IMG/VR virus record: IMGVR_UViG_3300042090_001067
Coordinates: 1 to 37,883 of that record
DNA length: 37,883 nucleotides
From: a virus
Reading direction: 5' to 3' (one strand)
The notes under the pieces were generated by a model. The model saw only the letters and a list, made by a program, of their open reading frames with translations, searched no databases and was not told the DNA's origin. The position numbers and the translations under genes were made by a program. Within the stretch, counting starts at the first letter, position 1, and every line of letters begins with the position of its first letter. Shown piece after piece: positions 1 through 6,369 of the stretch.

Positions 1-37
1 GAATTGCGAAACGACCACCGCGCTACGAATATAGGGC
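1..37. repeat. Terminal direct repeat, left copy
   Basis: These 37 bases are identical to positions 37847-37883. An exact repeat confined to the two ends is what a circular or circularly permuted molecule gives when it is written out linearly. A true short terminal repeat is also possible. The terminator at 9-52 continues from this repeat, so the junction is functionally continuous. Confidence 0.9.
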
Positions 38-52
38 TCGGTGGTTGTTTTT
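9..52 (+). terminator. Rho-independent terminator at the genome junction
   Basis: Bases 9-20 pair with 39-50 (12 pairs including one G-T wobble), the loop is 18 bases, and the 3' arm runs into a T-rich tract (48-52). On the circle it lies just after the stop codon of the gene ending at 37846, so it would end the short early transcript. The recombination gene at 94 begins 42 bases later and must depend on readthrough, antitermination or a promoter that I cannot place clearly in 53-93. Confidence 0.75.
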
Positions 53-93
53 ATCAATGATAAGAAAAGTATATATCTATCCACAGAGGCAAC

Positions 94-873
94 ATGACAA
101 AAATACAATTTTTACCAACTGACTATCAGGCTCCAAAAGCCTCGAATTTTTATATGAAATTCCAGGAAGGAGAGAACAAATTCAGGATATTATCTCAACC
201 TATTTTGGGATGGGAAGATTGGCAAGACAAAAAGCCTGTCCGTTTTAGGTTCGATGAAAAACCCGCACGGCCTATCGACCCCAAAAAGCCGATAAAACAT
301 TTCTGGGCCATGATCGTCTGGAATTACTTAGCAGAAGAAATTCAGATCCTACACATTACACAATCATCAATAAGAAAAAGTCTTCAAACTCTATGCATGG
401 ATAAAGATTGGGGCGAACCGTATTCCTATGACATAAAGATTGTCAAGACAGGAAAGGACCTTGAAACTGAATATGTGTTGAACCCATTGCCACATAAACC
501 GCTTCCTTCTCATGTCATAGATCTATTCAATGAAAGACGATGCAATCTAGAGGCATTATTCGATAACGAAGATCCGTTCTCGAAGGAAAATACAGTTTTC
601 ACACCTGGAATTTTCTCTGCAAATGTGGATAAAAAAATATCGATGGAGCAAGCCTATGATCTAGAAATGATCTTAGCAGAATGTGGCACAAGATACAGGG
701 ATTGGGTGTTTCATTCATTAGAGAAACAATATTCTATCAAAGAGTTATTGGATCTTCCTATCGAGCTGTATCAGAGAGTTAAAGATGCTGCGGAAAAAAC
801 CATGAATGAAACGCACGCCAAACAAAGAGCGAAAACCGCAGAAGATCAATTTCAAATTGCAGAGGGACAATGA
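94..873 (+). CDS. Single-stranded DNA-binding protein, phage gp32-like
   Basis: A 259-residue protein expected to coat single-stranded DNA during replication and recombination. The N-terminal half has the pattern I associate with phage OB-fold SSB proteins: a GENKFRILS segment near residue 27 and a strand pair around DIKIVKTGKDLETEYVLNP near residues 112-130. The C-terminal part (about 180-259) is helical and charged and could bind partners. The start has an AGAGG ribosome site. The stop overlaps the next start (ATGA), and the exonuclease follows at 1024, so this looks like an SSB/exonuclease recombination operon. A role as an annealing protein cannot be excluded. Confidence 0.65.
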   Translation: MTKIQFLPTDYQAPKASNFYMKFQEGENKFRILSQPILGWEDWQDKKPVRFRFDEKPARPIDPKKPIKHFWAMIVWNYLAEEIQILHITQSSIRKSLQTLCMDKDWGEPYSYDIKIVKTGKDLETEYVLNPLPHKPLPSHVIDLFNERRCNLEALFDNEDPFSKENTVFTPGIFSANVDKKISMEQAYDLEMILAECGTRYRDWVFHSLEKQYSIKELLDLPIELYQRVKDAAEKTMNETHAKQRAKTAEDQFQIAEGQ

Positions 874-1043
874 TTGCGGAAGATATTCTTAGAGAAGTCC
901 ACGAAAGCGCTTCTGAATGGTTAGAAATGTCTGATAATCCCGATGCCATGGTATCGGGAATTTTAGCTAATCGTATTGTGATGCTTGTAGATTACATAAA
1001 ATATTTAGAGAAGAGATTGGAATATGATACCTCTTCCCGTTGA
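870..1043 (+). CDS. Small hypothetical protein between SSB and exonuclease
   Basis: A 57-residue reading frame whose ATG overlaps the stop of the upstream gene (ATGA). It also runs 20 bases into the exonuclease gene, so all three look translationally coupled. It is acidic at the N-terminus (IAEDILREVHESASEWLEM) and probably all helical, with a Lys/Arg-rich end. I recognise no family. The support is its position, the tight overlaps and an otherwise unexplained 150-base gap in a compact operon. Confidence 0.6.
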   Translation: MIAEDILREVHESASEWLEMSDNPDAMVSGILANRIVMLVDYIKYLEKRLEYDTSSR

Positions 1044-1590
1044 ATTTGATGTCGCACAAGGATCTACTGAATGGCTAGAATTAAGAAGATCGAAGATCAC
1101 GGCGACGGATGCCGCCGTGATCCTTGGCCTAAATCCATGGAAAAATAAGAACCAACTATACAAAGAAAAAATCACGGGTGAAGCGCCCGTGATTTTGAAT
1201 GAAAGGATGAAGAGAGGCACAGAACTCGAGCCGATCGCTAGAGATCTGTTTTGCATTAAAACAATGAAAAATATGGTTCCTAAAGTTTTTGTTCGTGATT
1301 GGGCGATGGCTTCGTTGGACGGGATAAATGTTGAAAACGAGATACTTGAGATAAAATGTCCAGGGAAAAAAGTGAATGCCATGGCGATCAATGGCATCGT
1401 ACCTGACTATTACTATGCCCAAATGCAACACCAAATGTATGTGTGTAGCAGCCAATTGGTTTATTACTTTAGCTTTGATGGTGTGGACGGGATCATCATT
1501 GAGATTAGCAGAAATGATGATTTTATAGAGAATATGGTTGAACAGGAAAAAAAATTTTATGATTCCTTAGCCAATCACATGCCTGTGTGA
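1024..1590 (+). CDS. YqaJ/lambda-exonuclease family recombination nuclease
   Basis: A 188-residue 5'-3' exonuclease of the PD-(D/E)XK class, expected to resect double-stranded ends for annealing-type recombination. Motifs in order: GSTEWLELRRSKITATDAA (13-31), GTELEPIAR (65-73, with the conserved Glu), SLDG with Asp99, EILEIKCP (Glu109 and Lys111, the metal and catalytic pair) and YYAQMQHQMYV (130-140). The length suits a compact YqaJ domain with nothing missing. It works next to the SSB-like protein at 94. Confidence 0.88.
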   Translation: MIPLPVEFDVAQGSTEWLELRRSKITATDAAVILGLNPWKNKNQLYKEKITGEAPVILNERMKRGTELEPIARDLFCIKTMKNMVPKVFVRDWAMASLDGINVENEILEIKCPGKKVNAMAINGIVPDYYYAQMQHQMYVCSSQLVYYFSFDGVDGIIIEISRNDDFIENMVEQEKKFYDSLANHMPV

Positions 1591-1633
1591 CGGAAAGAAA
1601 ATTTGAGAAATCGTTTTTTTAAATAAAAATTCA

Positions 1634-1660
1634 TTGACCTTTCTTTCGATCTCGTATAAA
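1634..1660 (+). promoter_or_regulatory. Predicted sigma70-type promoter for the gene at 1688
   Basis: TTGACC at 1634-1639 and TATAAA at 1655-1660 are separated by 15 bases (16 if read as ATAAAT). They are followed by an AGGAG ribosome site (1674-1678) nine bases before the ATG at 1688. The gene has no upstream overlap, which fits a separate transcript start. Confidence 0.5.
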
Positions 1661-1687
1661 TACTTGCGGTGACAGGAGAAAAGCTAT

Positions 1688-1975
1688 ATGTTAATCCGCC
1701 AAGATTTTCAATCACTAGAGACGTTACCGCCAAAGCCATTTCTAATGCAAGTAATGGACCCGCTCACAAAAGAATACTGTTTCCTGTGGGATAAGAAGGA
1801 TTCGGAAAACCGGATCTCTATGTCGTGGAAAGATGTTTCCATTTTTTTCAACAAAAACACATTCCGTTCTGGGCTTAGGAAGCTGAACAATCAGGGATTA
1901 CTAAGTTACCAAGAAGACCTCGAAGGTATCACCATCGAATTGATAGGATGGGAAGATATCTCTGAAGAAGAATGA
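1688..1975 (+). CDS. Small protein with a possible winged-helix fold
   Basis: A 95-residue protein. The middle (about 28-75) alternates helix- and strand-like segments, ending in RKLNNQGLLSYQED and ITIELIGWE, as in winged helix-turn-helix domains where a recognition helix is followed by a beta wing. I infer a small DNA-binding protein but do not recognise the family. It has its own promoter and AGGAG site and is followed by a strong palindromic hairpin and then the candidate origin. A regulatory or replication-accessory role fits its place. Confidence 0.6.
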   Translation: MLIRQDFQSLETLPPKPFLMQVMDPLTKEYCFLWDKKDSENRISMSWKDVSIFFNKNTFRSGLRKLNNQGLLSYQEDLEGITIELIGWEDISEEE

Positions 1976-1978
1976 AAA

Positions 1979-2007
1979 TTGGGCCGACGAACCGTTCATC
2001 GGCCCAA
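1979..2007. terminator. Long near-perfect palindrome, likely terminator
   Basis: TTGGGCCGA at 1979-1987 pairs with TCGGCCCAA at 1999-2007. The inner GAA/TTC also pairs across a single C-A mismatch. No T-run follows on the plus strand, so it is an atypical terminator. It could instead protect the mRNA 3' end or be a protein-binding palindrome at the edge of the origin region. Confidence 0.5.
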
Positions 2008-2085
2008 AAGAAATGGAATGATACACAAACTAGCACAATAGGCCCTTAAAGAACCGAACGGCGAAGAACTGAACCTTAAAGCTGC

Positions 2086-2210
2086 TTATACACAGTAGCC
2101 TCGTACACAAGACACAGGAGCATCTTGCACAGCAGGGAGTCGCGTACTAGCAGGGGGCCGCCGCGAGTCGCGTACTAGCAGGGGGCCGCGCCGCTTCATA
2201 TGATAGCGGC
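2086..2210. other. Candidate replication origin
   Basis: The 298 bases between the genes at 1688 and 2274 hold no gene. They contain a consensus-type DnaA box (TTATACACA, 2086-2094), two identical 24-base GC-rich direct repeats (2137-2160 and 2165-2188, 28-base spacing) and a GC hairpin (2190-2195 with 2205-2210). An A-rich stretch follows (about 2234-2255), just before a helix-turn-helix replication gene. DnaA box, iteron-like repeats and an AT-rich tract beside a rep gene form a classic origin layout. The function is inferred. Confidence 0.5.
2137..2188. repeat. Two 24-base direct repeats (iteron-like)
   Basis: The copies are at 2137-2160 and 2165-2188, with a four-base CCGC spacer. Each reads GAGTCGCGTACTAGCAGGGG followed by GCCG. 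They are much richer in GC than the surrounding sequence. With only two copies and a short spacer they are not a CRISPR array. They could be binding sites for the replication protein encoded immediately downstream. Confidence 0.7.
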
Positions 2211-2220
2211 TTCCTTATTT
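2190..2220 (+). terminator. Hairpin with T-rich tail upstream of the replication gene
   Basis: GCCGCT (2190-2195) pairs with AGCGGC (2205-2210) around a 9-base loop and is followed by TTCCTTATTT. It looks like a weak intrinsic terminator or attenuator that would shield the replication gene from upstream transcription. It may also be part of the origin structure. Confidence 0.45.
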
Positions 2221-2273
2221 TGTAGACAGCATTTTGTAAAAAAAAGAAAAACTTTACATAGGAGCCGTACAAT

Positions 2274-3206
2274 ATGAATGAACCAATCTTCGAAAGATGC
2301 CCTCACGATAAACAAAATCCTTATGTCATGATTTCAAGAGAAATGGCACAGGACAAGACAATTTCCCCTAAAGCAAAAGGTGTTCTATTATATCTCTTTT
2401 CTCTCCCCTCTAATTGGAAAATCTACCATTCTCAACTTCAAAACGGGCTCGGCATCGGCGAAGAATATTTGAACTCAGCACTTGATGAATTGATAGCCGC
2501 GGGGTATGCCGAACGAACGCGCGAAAGAGTAAAGGGAATATTTCAACCATACAGATACAAGATTAGGGAATTCAAAAAATGCTTACCAAACGGGGAAAAC
2601 CGGCCCGGCTCTTCCGGCCCGGAAAACCCGGGCATACAAAATACAGATGGAGCTAATAAAGAAGAACAGCAGCAAGGGAGCCCCTCCGATTCCACGGATC
2701 TCGAGACCCCTGCTGCTGCTGCTGTTTTTTCTAATGAATCTTCTTCTTTAAAGCCAAACCCCCAGGTTGTACCTTGTCCAGATGGCAATAAATCTCGCAA
2801 GTGGCTACCCGATCTGGATGACATCGACATCCCTGACCAAGACAAAGTCGAGATCAGCAAGAGATACAAGCCAGAAGTCGTGAAAAATGCGATAGCTTGG
2901 GCAAGACATCCTGAGACGAAGATTAGCAAAGGGCTATCGCCCGCGATCAAATGGGCTTGCCAGAACAAGCCGGAAGTGCCAACAAATTCAGAAGATCGAT
3001 TTGAGGACAACAAGGCCTATGCAAAATTATACGATGGTCAGCAGAGTGAATATGCCACTATCGACGCATTGAGTAAACATGTAGAGATAATCATGAAAAG
3101 AGGTCAAATTTCGCCTATTTGTATTAAATATGAAGAGAAATCATTTAGAGAGCAATTTGAGAATGCATTGAAAAAAGTCAATATTTCCTTGAGAAAGTTA
3201 AAATGA
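2274..3206 (+). CDS. Phage replication protein with N-terminal helix-turn-helix
   Basis: A 310-residue protein. Residues 1-105 form a winged helix-turn-helix of the phage replication-initiator type (MISREMAQDKTISPKAKGV, then LLYLFSLPSNW, then a recognition region ending in GYAERTRERV). Residues 110-175 are a disordered linker rich in Pro, Ser, Gly, Gln and Ala. Residues 176-310 are a second, mostly helical domain containing KGLSPAIKWACQNKPEVP. The role is probably origin recognition and recruitment of host replication proteins; there is no helicase or polymerase motif. An AGGAG site lies 10 bases upstream of the ATG. The stop overlaps the RusA-like gene. Confidence 0.7.
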   Translation: MNEPIFERCPHDKQNPYVMISREMAQDKTISPKAKGVLLYLFSLPSNWKIYHSQLQNGLGIGEEYLNSALDELIAAGYAERTRERVKGIFQPYRYKIREFKKCLPNGENRPGSSGPENPGIQNTDGANKEEQQQGSPSDSTDLETPAAAAVFSNESSSLKPNPQVVPCPDGNKSRKWLPDLDDIDIPDQDKVEISKRYKPEVVKNAIAWARHPETKISKGLSPAIKWACQNKPEVPTNSEDRFEDNKAYAKLYDGQQSEYATIDALSKHVEIIMKRGQISPICIKYEEKSFREQFENALKKVNISLRKLK

Positions 3207-3634
3207 AGGTCACGTGGGAAGCCCCGATCAAGACTGTAAGCGAAGCTAATCGCTCGGAGCATTGGACTGTACGATCCAAAAGGCATAAAATTCAGCAGCA
3301 CTTCATAAGTCTGCTATTTAATGGTCTTAAAGGCCCCATTCCTTTGCCCTGCTGCGTTAAAATGACAAGGGTGGGGGGGAGGCGGCTTGATGATGATAAT
3401 TTGTGCGTAGCGCTAAAATACGTGCGCGATGAGATAAGCGCGTGCTTAATCCCAGAGAAACGAGCCTATTACGTTGATAGAAAGGGAAAAACTAGAGAAT
3501 TGAAAGGACGTGCAGATGATGATAACCGGATCAAATGGGAATATGGACAGAAGAAAGGTAAGATTTTAGGGCTCAAGATTGAAATCGAGACTCTAGACAT
3601 AGGCCAGCTTCAAGAATTTCAAGACGCATCCTGA
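3203..3634 (+). CDS. RusA-like Holliday junction resolvase
   Basis: A 143-residue endodeoxyribonuclease of the RusA family, which cuts four-way junctions left by recombination or replication. RLDDDNL (61-67) with the following ALKYVRDEI, and GRADDDNRIKWEYGQ (102-116), give the conserved acidic residues and the lysine expected of the active site. The length is usual for RusA (about 120-145). The ATG overlaps the stop of the replication gene by four bases. The 3' end overlaps the convergent gene at 3573-3788 by 62 bases. Confidence 0.8.
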   Translation: MKVTWEAPIKTVSEANRSEHWTVRSKRHKIQQHFISLLFNGLKGPIPLPCCVKMTRVGGRRLDDDNLCVALKYVRDEISACLIPEKRAYYVDRKGKTRELKGRADDDNRIKWEYGQKKGKILGLKIEIETLDIGQLQEFQDAS

Positions 3635-3788
3635 GTTCCATGATCTCTTTGGTTAGTTTGCCATTTTCGGCGAAAAGCTTTTTGCGAACTTTATCGTTGG
3701 AGGCTTTCACTTCATTGATTGCTAGCGAAAGGATTTCGATTTCTGATTCTTCTTCTGTTTTGAAGAAATCTAATTGTAAAGCGTTCAT
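3573..3788 (-). CDS. Conserved small phage protein, helical
   Basis: A 71-residue protein from the ATG at 3788, chosen because GAGGTG lies six bases upstream; a longer in-frame extension has no ribosome site. The N-terminus MNALQLDFFKTEEESEIE and the KVRKKLFAENGKLTKE segment resemble a small helical protein that I recall from many phages, without known function. It is the only minus-strand gene in the early arm. Its last 62 bases are antisense to the RusA-like gene, so the two transcripts could interfere. Confidence 0.72.
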   Translation of the reverse strand: MNALQLDFFKTEEESEIEILSLAINEVKASNDKVRKKLFAENGKLTKEIMELRMRLEILEAGLCLESRFQS

Positions 3789-3857
3789 TTTATCACCTCG
3801 ACCAAAATTTTGTGGAATAATCAAAAAAAAGTCAATTAAACAAAAAAATATGAGTAA

Positions 3858-4343
3858 ATGATGAACTTGGTATCACAAACAGTATGGACGTTGCAAACAA
3901 TTCCGATCAAAGAGTTGAAGCCATACCCAAAGAATCCTAGACAAATATCCAAAGATCAATTCGAGCACTTGACCTCGATGATTGCTAAATTTGGCATGAT
4001 AGATAAGCCGATCATCAATCTAGACAGACAGGTCATCGGCGGCCATCAACGCATTAAGATCTTAAAGAAAATGAAAGTTAAGGAAGTAGAATGTTGGGTG
4101 CCCGATCGCCAACTTGCAGAAGAGGAAATAGACCAGCTATGTATAGGCCTGAATCTCAATCAAGGAACATGGGATTGGGATATCTTAGCGAACCAGTGGG
4201 ATGAGCTCGATCTCTTGCGATGGGGGTTTACAGAAGAACAATTGATCGGCATTTCCAAAGAAATTGAAACCGAAGAAGTAGCTGCCGAAGAAGAAAAAAA
4301 GAAAAGCCTTAAGAAATGCCCTGAATGTGGTCATGAGTTTTAA
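3858..4343 (+). CDS. ParB/sulfiredoxin-fold nuclease-like protein
   Basis: A 161-residue protein. Residues 12-85 are a ParB-like N-terminal domain: IPIKELKPYPKNPRQI, then a helix, then VIGGHQRIKILKKMKVKEVE with the GGHQR signature at 61-65. Residues 86-135 (ending WGFTEEQL) match the extension seen in phage ParB-like proteins often linked to DNA methylases. The C-terminus carries half a zinc ribbon, CPECGHEF. There is no DNA-binding HTH, so partition is unlikely; a nucleotide- or DNA-processing role is more plausible. ATG at 3858 or 3861; no strong ribosome site is visible. Confidence 0.75.
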   Translation: MMNLVSQTVWTLQTIPIKELKPYPKNPRQISKDQFEHLTSMIAKFGMIDKPIINLDRQVIGGHQRIKILKKMKVKEVECWVPDRQLAEEEIDQLCIGLNLNQGTWDWDILANQWDELDLLRWGFTEEQLIGISKEIETEEVAAEEEKKKSLKKCPECGHEF

Positions 4344-4449
4344 TGAAAAGATAGCAGAGATTGATAAATGGTATGATTGCTTCATGGCTGGAGCTTTTAA
4401 ATTTCAATCGTGCGATGAAATCGTACAACTGAACAAGGGGGATCCATAG
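4333..4449 (+). CDS. Small hypothetical protein
   Basis: A 38-residue frame (start MSFNEKIAEIDKWYDCFMAG) that begins inside the last codons of the ParB-like gene and ends one base before the next gene. The overlap and spacing suggest translational coupling. The composition is protein-like with two cysteines, but there is no recognisable family and only a weak ribosome site. Confidence 0.4.
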   Translation: MSFNEKIAEIDKWYDCFMAGAFKFQSCDEIVQLNKGDP

Positions 4450-4450
4450 C

Positions 4451-4762
4451 ATGGAATGGATTAGCGTTGAAGACGAACTACCTCCGCAGAACTGGAAAGT
4501 CATAGTAAAAAATGGGAAAACGATAGTCGATAACGTGACTTACCATTATAAAAAATGGCATCACTGGAGCCGGAAGCTTCATCAAGTGACTCATTGGAAG
4601 TATGCGGCCGGTCGAAGACCCTCCATTCCTCCGAAAGAAATGCGAGCTTATTTGAGAAGAGCGGAAAAGTACAGGCATCAAATGAAAACACGAAATTTAA
4701 AAACTGGACCGATTATAGGTCTATATGGAAAGTCCCTTTTTGCCCATTACCTTATTGGATAA
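4451..4762 (+). CDS. DUF551-like phage protein
   Basis: A 103-residue protein. The N-terminus MEWISVEDELPPQNWKVIV and the VTHWKYAAGRRP segment near residues 47-58 match the usual DUF551 pattern (WISVxDxLP at the start, VTHW before the end), a small phage domain of unknown function. The remaining 45 residues are basic and extend past the normal DUF551 end. AGGGGG lies 10 bases before the ATG. Confidence 0.65.
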   Translation: MEWISVEDELPPQNWKVIVKNGKTIVDNVTYHYKKWHHWSRKLHQVTHWKYAAGRRPSIPPKEMRAYLRRAEKYRHQMKTRNLKTGPIIGLYGKSLFAHYLIG

Positions 4763-4936
4763 GATTTTGGATGCATAAGCCGAATGATCCAGTGTTAGAA
4801 TAGGGTACTCCCTAACGCACAATCTTTTAAAAAAAAGCTTTTTTTAATCCAATGTCTCAACAAAATCGTTCTTTTCCCACTTGACATAATGTAACAACAT
4901 GTCTTAGACTTATAAGCAACAACCAAGGGGGTTTTT
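4763..4936. other. Intergenic region: hairpin, A/T palindrome and promoter
   Basis: No gene is seen. TAGGG/CCCTA (4801-4805 with 4810-4814) forms a 5-base stem with a 4-base loop. A run of eight A, GC and seven T (4829-4845) follows and could give a T-tract for weak termination. The promoter at 4881-4910 then starts the next transcript. Confidence 0.5.
4881..4910 (+). promoter_or_regulatory. Predicted promoter for the membrane protein/methyltransferase operon
   Basis: There is a perfect -35 box, TTGACA (4881-4886). The best -10 at proper spacing is TAGACT (4905-4910, 18 bases). TATAAG at 4911-4916 is closer to consensus but 24 bases away. The AAGGGGG ribosome site and ATG at 4937 follow directly. 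Confidence 0.5.
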
Positions 4937-5128
4937 ATGGACTGGACACACGTTTTAGGAATTGTATTGGGTAACGTAGCTTTTGTCATACCTTTGTTTT
5001 TATGGAACCGAGCTGAGTCTCGCGCTGACATAAGACACATCATGACTATCATTGAAACTATTCAAAAAGAAATGAAAGACTTTCATGGCCGTCTTTGCGC
5101 TATTGAAGAACGAAATAAAGGAAAATAA
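4937..5128 (+). CDS. Small membrane protein with MKDFHGRLC tail (copy 1)
   Basis: A 63-residue protein with one N-terminal membrane segment (about 5-24, VLGIVLGNVAFVIPLFLW), a short charged helix, and the tail MKDFHGRLCAIEERNKGK (46-63). The tail is shared with the genes at 5142 and 16638 and the remnant at 16582. With the N-terminus in the membrane, the conserved tail would probably face the cytoplasm, given the positive charges just after the segment. Size and topology allow a holin-like or membrane-anchored regulatory role, but nothing proves it. Confidence 0.75.
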   Translation: MDWTHVLGIVLGNVAFVIPLFLWNRAESRADIRHIMTIIETIQKEMKDFHGRLCAIEERNKGK

Positions 5129-5141
5129 GAAGGAGTTTTTT

Positions 5142-5375
5142 ATGGATGCAGCAACATTATTAACAGCAGCAGGAACAGTGATCACAATCGTCGGGTCAAA
5201 CATTGCTTTAATCGGATGGCTACGTGCTGACATGAAATCTTTTGAAACAAAGATTGACGGTTGGAAAGAACAATTTAGCCGAGACATGGCTTCTTATAAA
5301 GAGGAAGTCAATAAAGAGATGAAAGACTTTCATGGTCGCCTTTGCTCTATTGAAGAACGAAATAAAGGAAAATAA
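5142..5375 (+). CDS. Small membrane protein with MKDFHGRLC tail (copy 2)
   Basis: A 77-residue protein from the ATG at 5142, which has AGGAG seven bases upstream; a longer in-frame start inside the previous gene lacks one. The membrane segment is at about 3-25 (LLTAAGTVITIVGSNIALIG), then a charged helix, then MKDFHGRLCSIEERNKGK (60-77). The last 57 bases are nearly identical to those of copy 1, while the N-terminal halves are unrelated, as if the tail had been duplicated or swapped onto new anchors. It is followed after two bases by the methyltransferase. Confidence 0.75.
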   Translation: MDAATLLTAAGTVITIVGSNIALIGWLRADMKSFETKIDGWKEQFSRDMASYKEEVNKEMKDFHGRLCSIEERNKGK

Positions 5376-5377
5376 GG

Positions 5378-6118
5378 ATGTTAAATGGCTTGGATCTTTT
5401 TTCAGGAACAGGAGCCGTGTCCCTCGCACTCAGGGAATGGGTTAGAACAATCGCCTATTGCGAAATCGACGCCTACTGTCAAGGAGTCTTGCTCAGTCGT
5501 ATGGGAACAAAAGAATTACGATACGCTCCAATTTGGGATGACATCAGAACTTTATCTCAATACGATTTACCAAGGTGCATTGATATTATCTATGGAGGAT
5601 TTCCATGCCAGGACATTAGCGTTGCAGGACATGGAAAAGGATTGGGTGGAGAGCGAAGCGGACTTTTTTTCGAGATCGCTCGCTTGGCCAAAGAAATCAA
5701 GCCCAAATTTCTATTCCTTGAAAATGTCAGTGCCATTTCAAGGAGAGGTGGATCTACCATTGCCAGAATCATTGCCGACATGGGGTATGATTGTCGATGG
5801 TGTACTATATCCGCTCAAGGACTTATGGCACCGCAAAAACGCAGTAGATGGTTTCTATTGGCCCACTCCAACAGCGAGCCAAGCTGGCAAACCTATAAGA
5901 GAACCATCTCCGACTCGAAAAAGCAAGAAACACGGATACGACCTTGCGGACAAAATTGGAGAGATGGATTCGGAGCTTATTGGAAAAAAAATAAACAGCC
6001 AGTTCTTGGAATGGATTATGGGAATTCCTTTGAAGTGGACAGAGCTAGAGCCTTGGGCAACTCAGTTTGTCCTCAGCAAGCAAGAGAAGCTTTTAAAATC
6101 CTAATGGGAATAAAATGA
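5378..6118 (+). CDS. DNA (cytosine-5) methyltransferase
   Basis: A 246-residue C5 methyltransferase, transferring a methyl group from S-adenosylmethionine to cytosine in a target site; probably shields phage DNA from restriction. Motif I is DLFSGTGAVSLAL (6-18), motif IV is GGFPCQDIS with nucleophile Cys77, motif VI is ENV (115-117), motif VIII is QKRSRWFLLAHS (153-164), and motif X is RARALGNSVCPQQA (222-235). All catalytic motifs are present, but the stretch between VIII and X is only about 58 residues, so the target-recognition domain is short. A second protein-like frame overlaps it (5385-6104). The stop overlaps the zinc-ribbon gene. Confidence 0.9.
   Translation: MLNGLDLFSGTGAVSLALREWVRTIAYCEIDAYCQGVLLSRMGTKELRYAPIWDDIRTLSQYDLPRCIDIIYGGFPCQDISVAGHGKGLGGERSGLFFEIARLAKEIKPKFLFLENVSAISRRGGSTIARIIADMGYDCRWCTISAQGLMAPQKRSRWFLLAHSNSEPSWQTYKRTISDSKKQETRIRPCGQNWRDGFGAYWKKNKQPVLGMDYGNSFEVDRARALGNSVCPQQAREAFKILMGIK
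5385..6104 (+). CDS. Overlapping +1-frame protein inside the methyltransferase gene
   Basis: A 239-codon open frame shifted +1 from the methyltransferase. Its second half reads like a phage protein family I recall beside or within C5 methyltransferases: SLPTWGMIVDGVLYPL (129-144), YWPTPTASQAGKP (158-170) and FLEWIMGIPLKWTELE (207-222). The motif pairs arise from the same bases as methyltransferase motifs VIII and X. It may be a true overlapping gene, the target of a frameshift, or a by-product of conserved motif codons. No ribosome site dedicated to its start is obvious. Confidence 0.35.
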   Translation: MAWIFFQEQEPCPSHSGNGLEQSPIAKSTPTVKESCSVVWEQKNYDTLQFGMTSELYLNTIYQGALILSMEDFHARTLALQDMEKDWVESEADFFSRSLAWPKKSSPNFYSLKMSVPFQGEVDLPLPESLPTWGMIVDGVLYPLKDLWHRKNAVDGFYWPTPTASQAGKPIREPSPTRKSKKHGYDLADKIGEMDSELIGKKINSQFLEWIMGIPLKWTELEPWATQFVLSKQEKLLKS

Positions 6119-6354
6119 ATTTTACATGCGAAAATTGTGGGTTTTATTTCAATAATAATAATCTTACAATAGATTATTGCCCTCAATGCGAAGAAAAAAA
6201 ACAATATATACTAAAATTTGTTAAAGAAGCGGAGGAGTTCAAAAAATGTCAAAAATATGCAGAAATGCCCTTAGACTTAAGAGAATTTTTTAATGAAGAA
6301 TTAGGAAGATTCAAGTTCGCATTAGGTGCATTTGATGGGAAAAAATATGAATAA
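6115..6354 (+). CDS. Small zinc-ribbon protein
   Basis: A 79-residue protein. CENCGF (5-10) and CPQC (22-25) form a four-cysteine zinc ribbon at the N-terminus. The rest is a charged helix ending in FKFALGAFDGKKYE. The ATG overlaps the methyltransferase stop (ATGA), so they are co-translated. The specific function is unknown; small zinc ribbons in phages often bind nucleic acid or host proteins. Confidence 0.65.
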   Translation: MNFTCENCGFYFNNNNLTIDYCPQCEEKKQYILKFVKEAEEFKKCQKYAEMPLDLREFFNEELGRFKFALGAFDGKKYE

Positions 6355-6369
6355 AGGAAAGCGAATCGG

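Noticed and set aside
77-85. Second DnaA box (CTATCCACA)
   Set aside because: One mismatch to consensus and isolated from the other origin features; likely chance.
2137-2188. CRISPR-like repeat
   Set aside because: Only two copies with a four-base spacer; better explained as iterons at an origin.
3640-3861. Plus-strand 73-codon frame after the RusA-like gene
   Set aside because: Antisense shadow of the well-supported minus-strand gene 3573-3788.
4555-4803. Second frame across the DUF551-like gene, ending in an aromatic-rich peptide
   Set aside because: No ribosome site, Ser/Glu-rich shadow-like first half, and the DUF551-like frame explains the segment.
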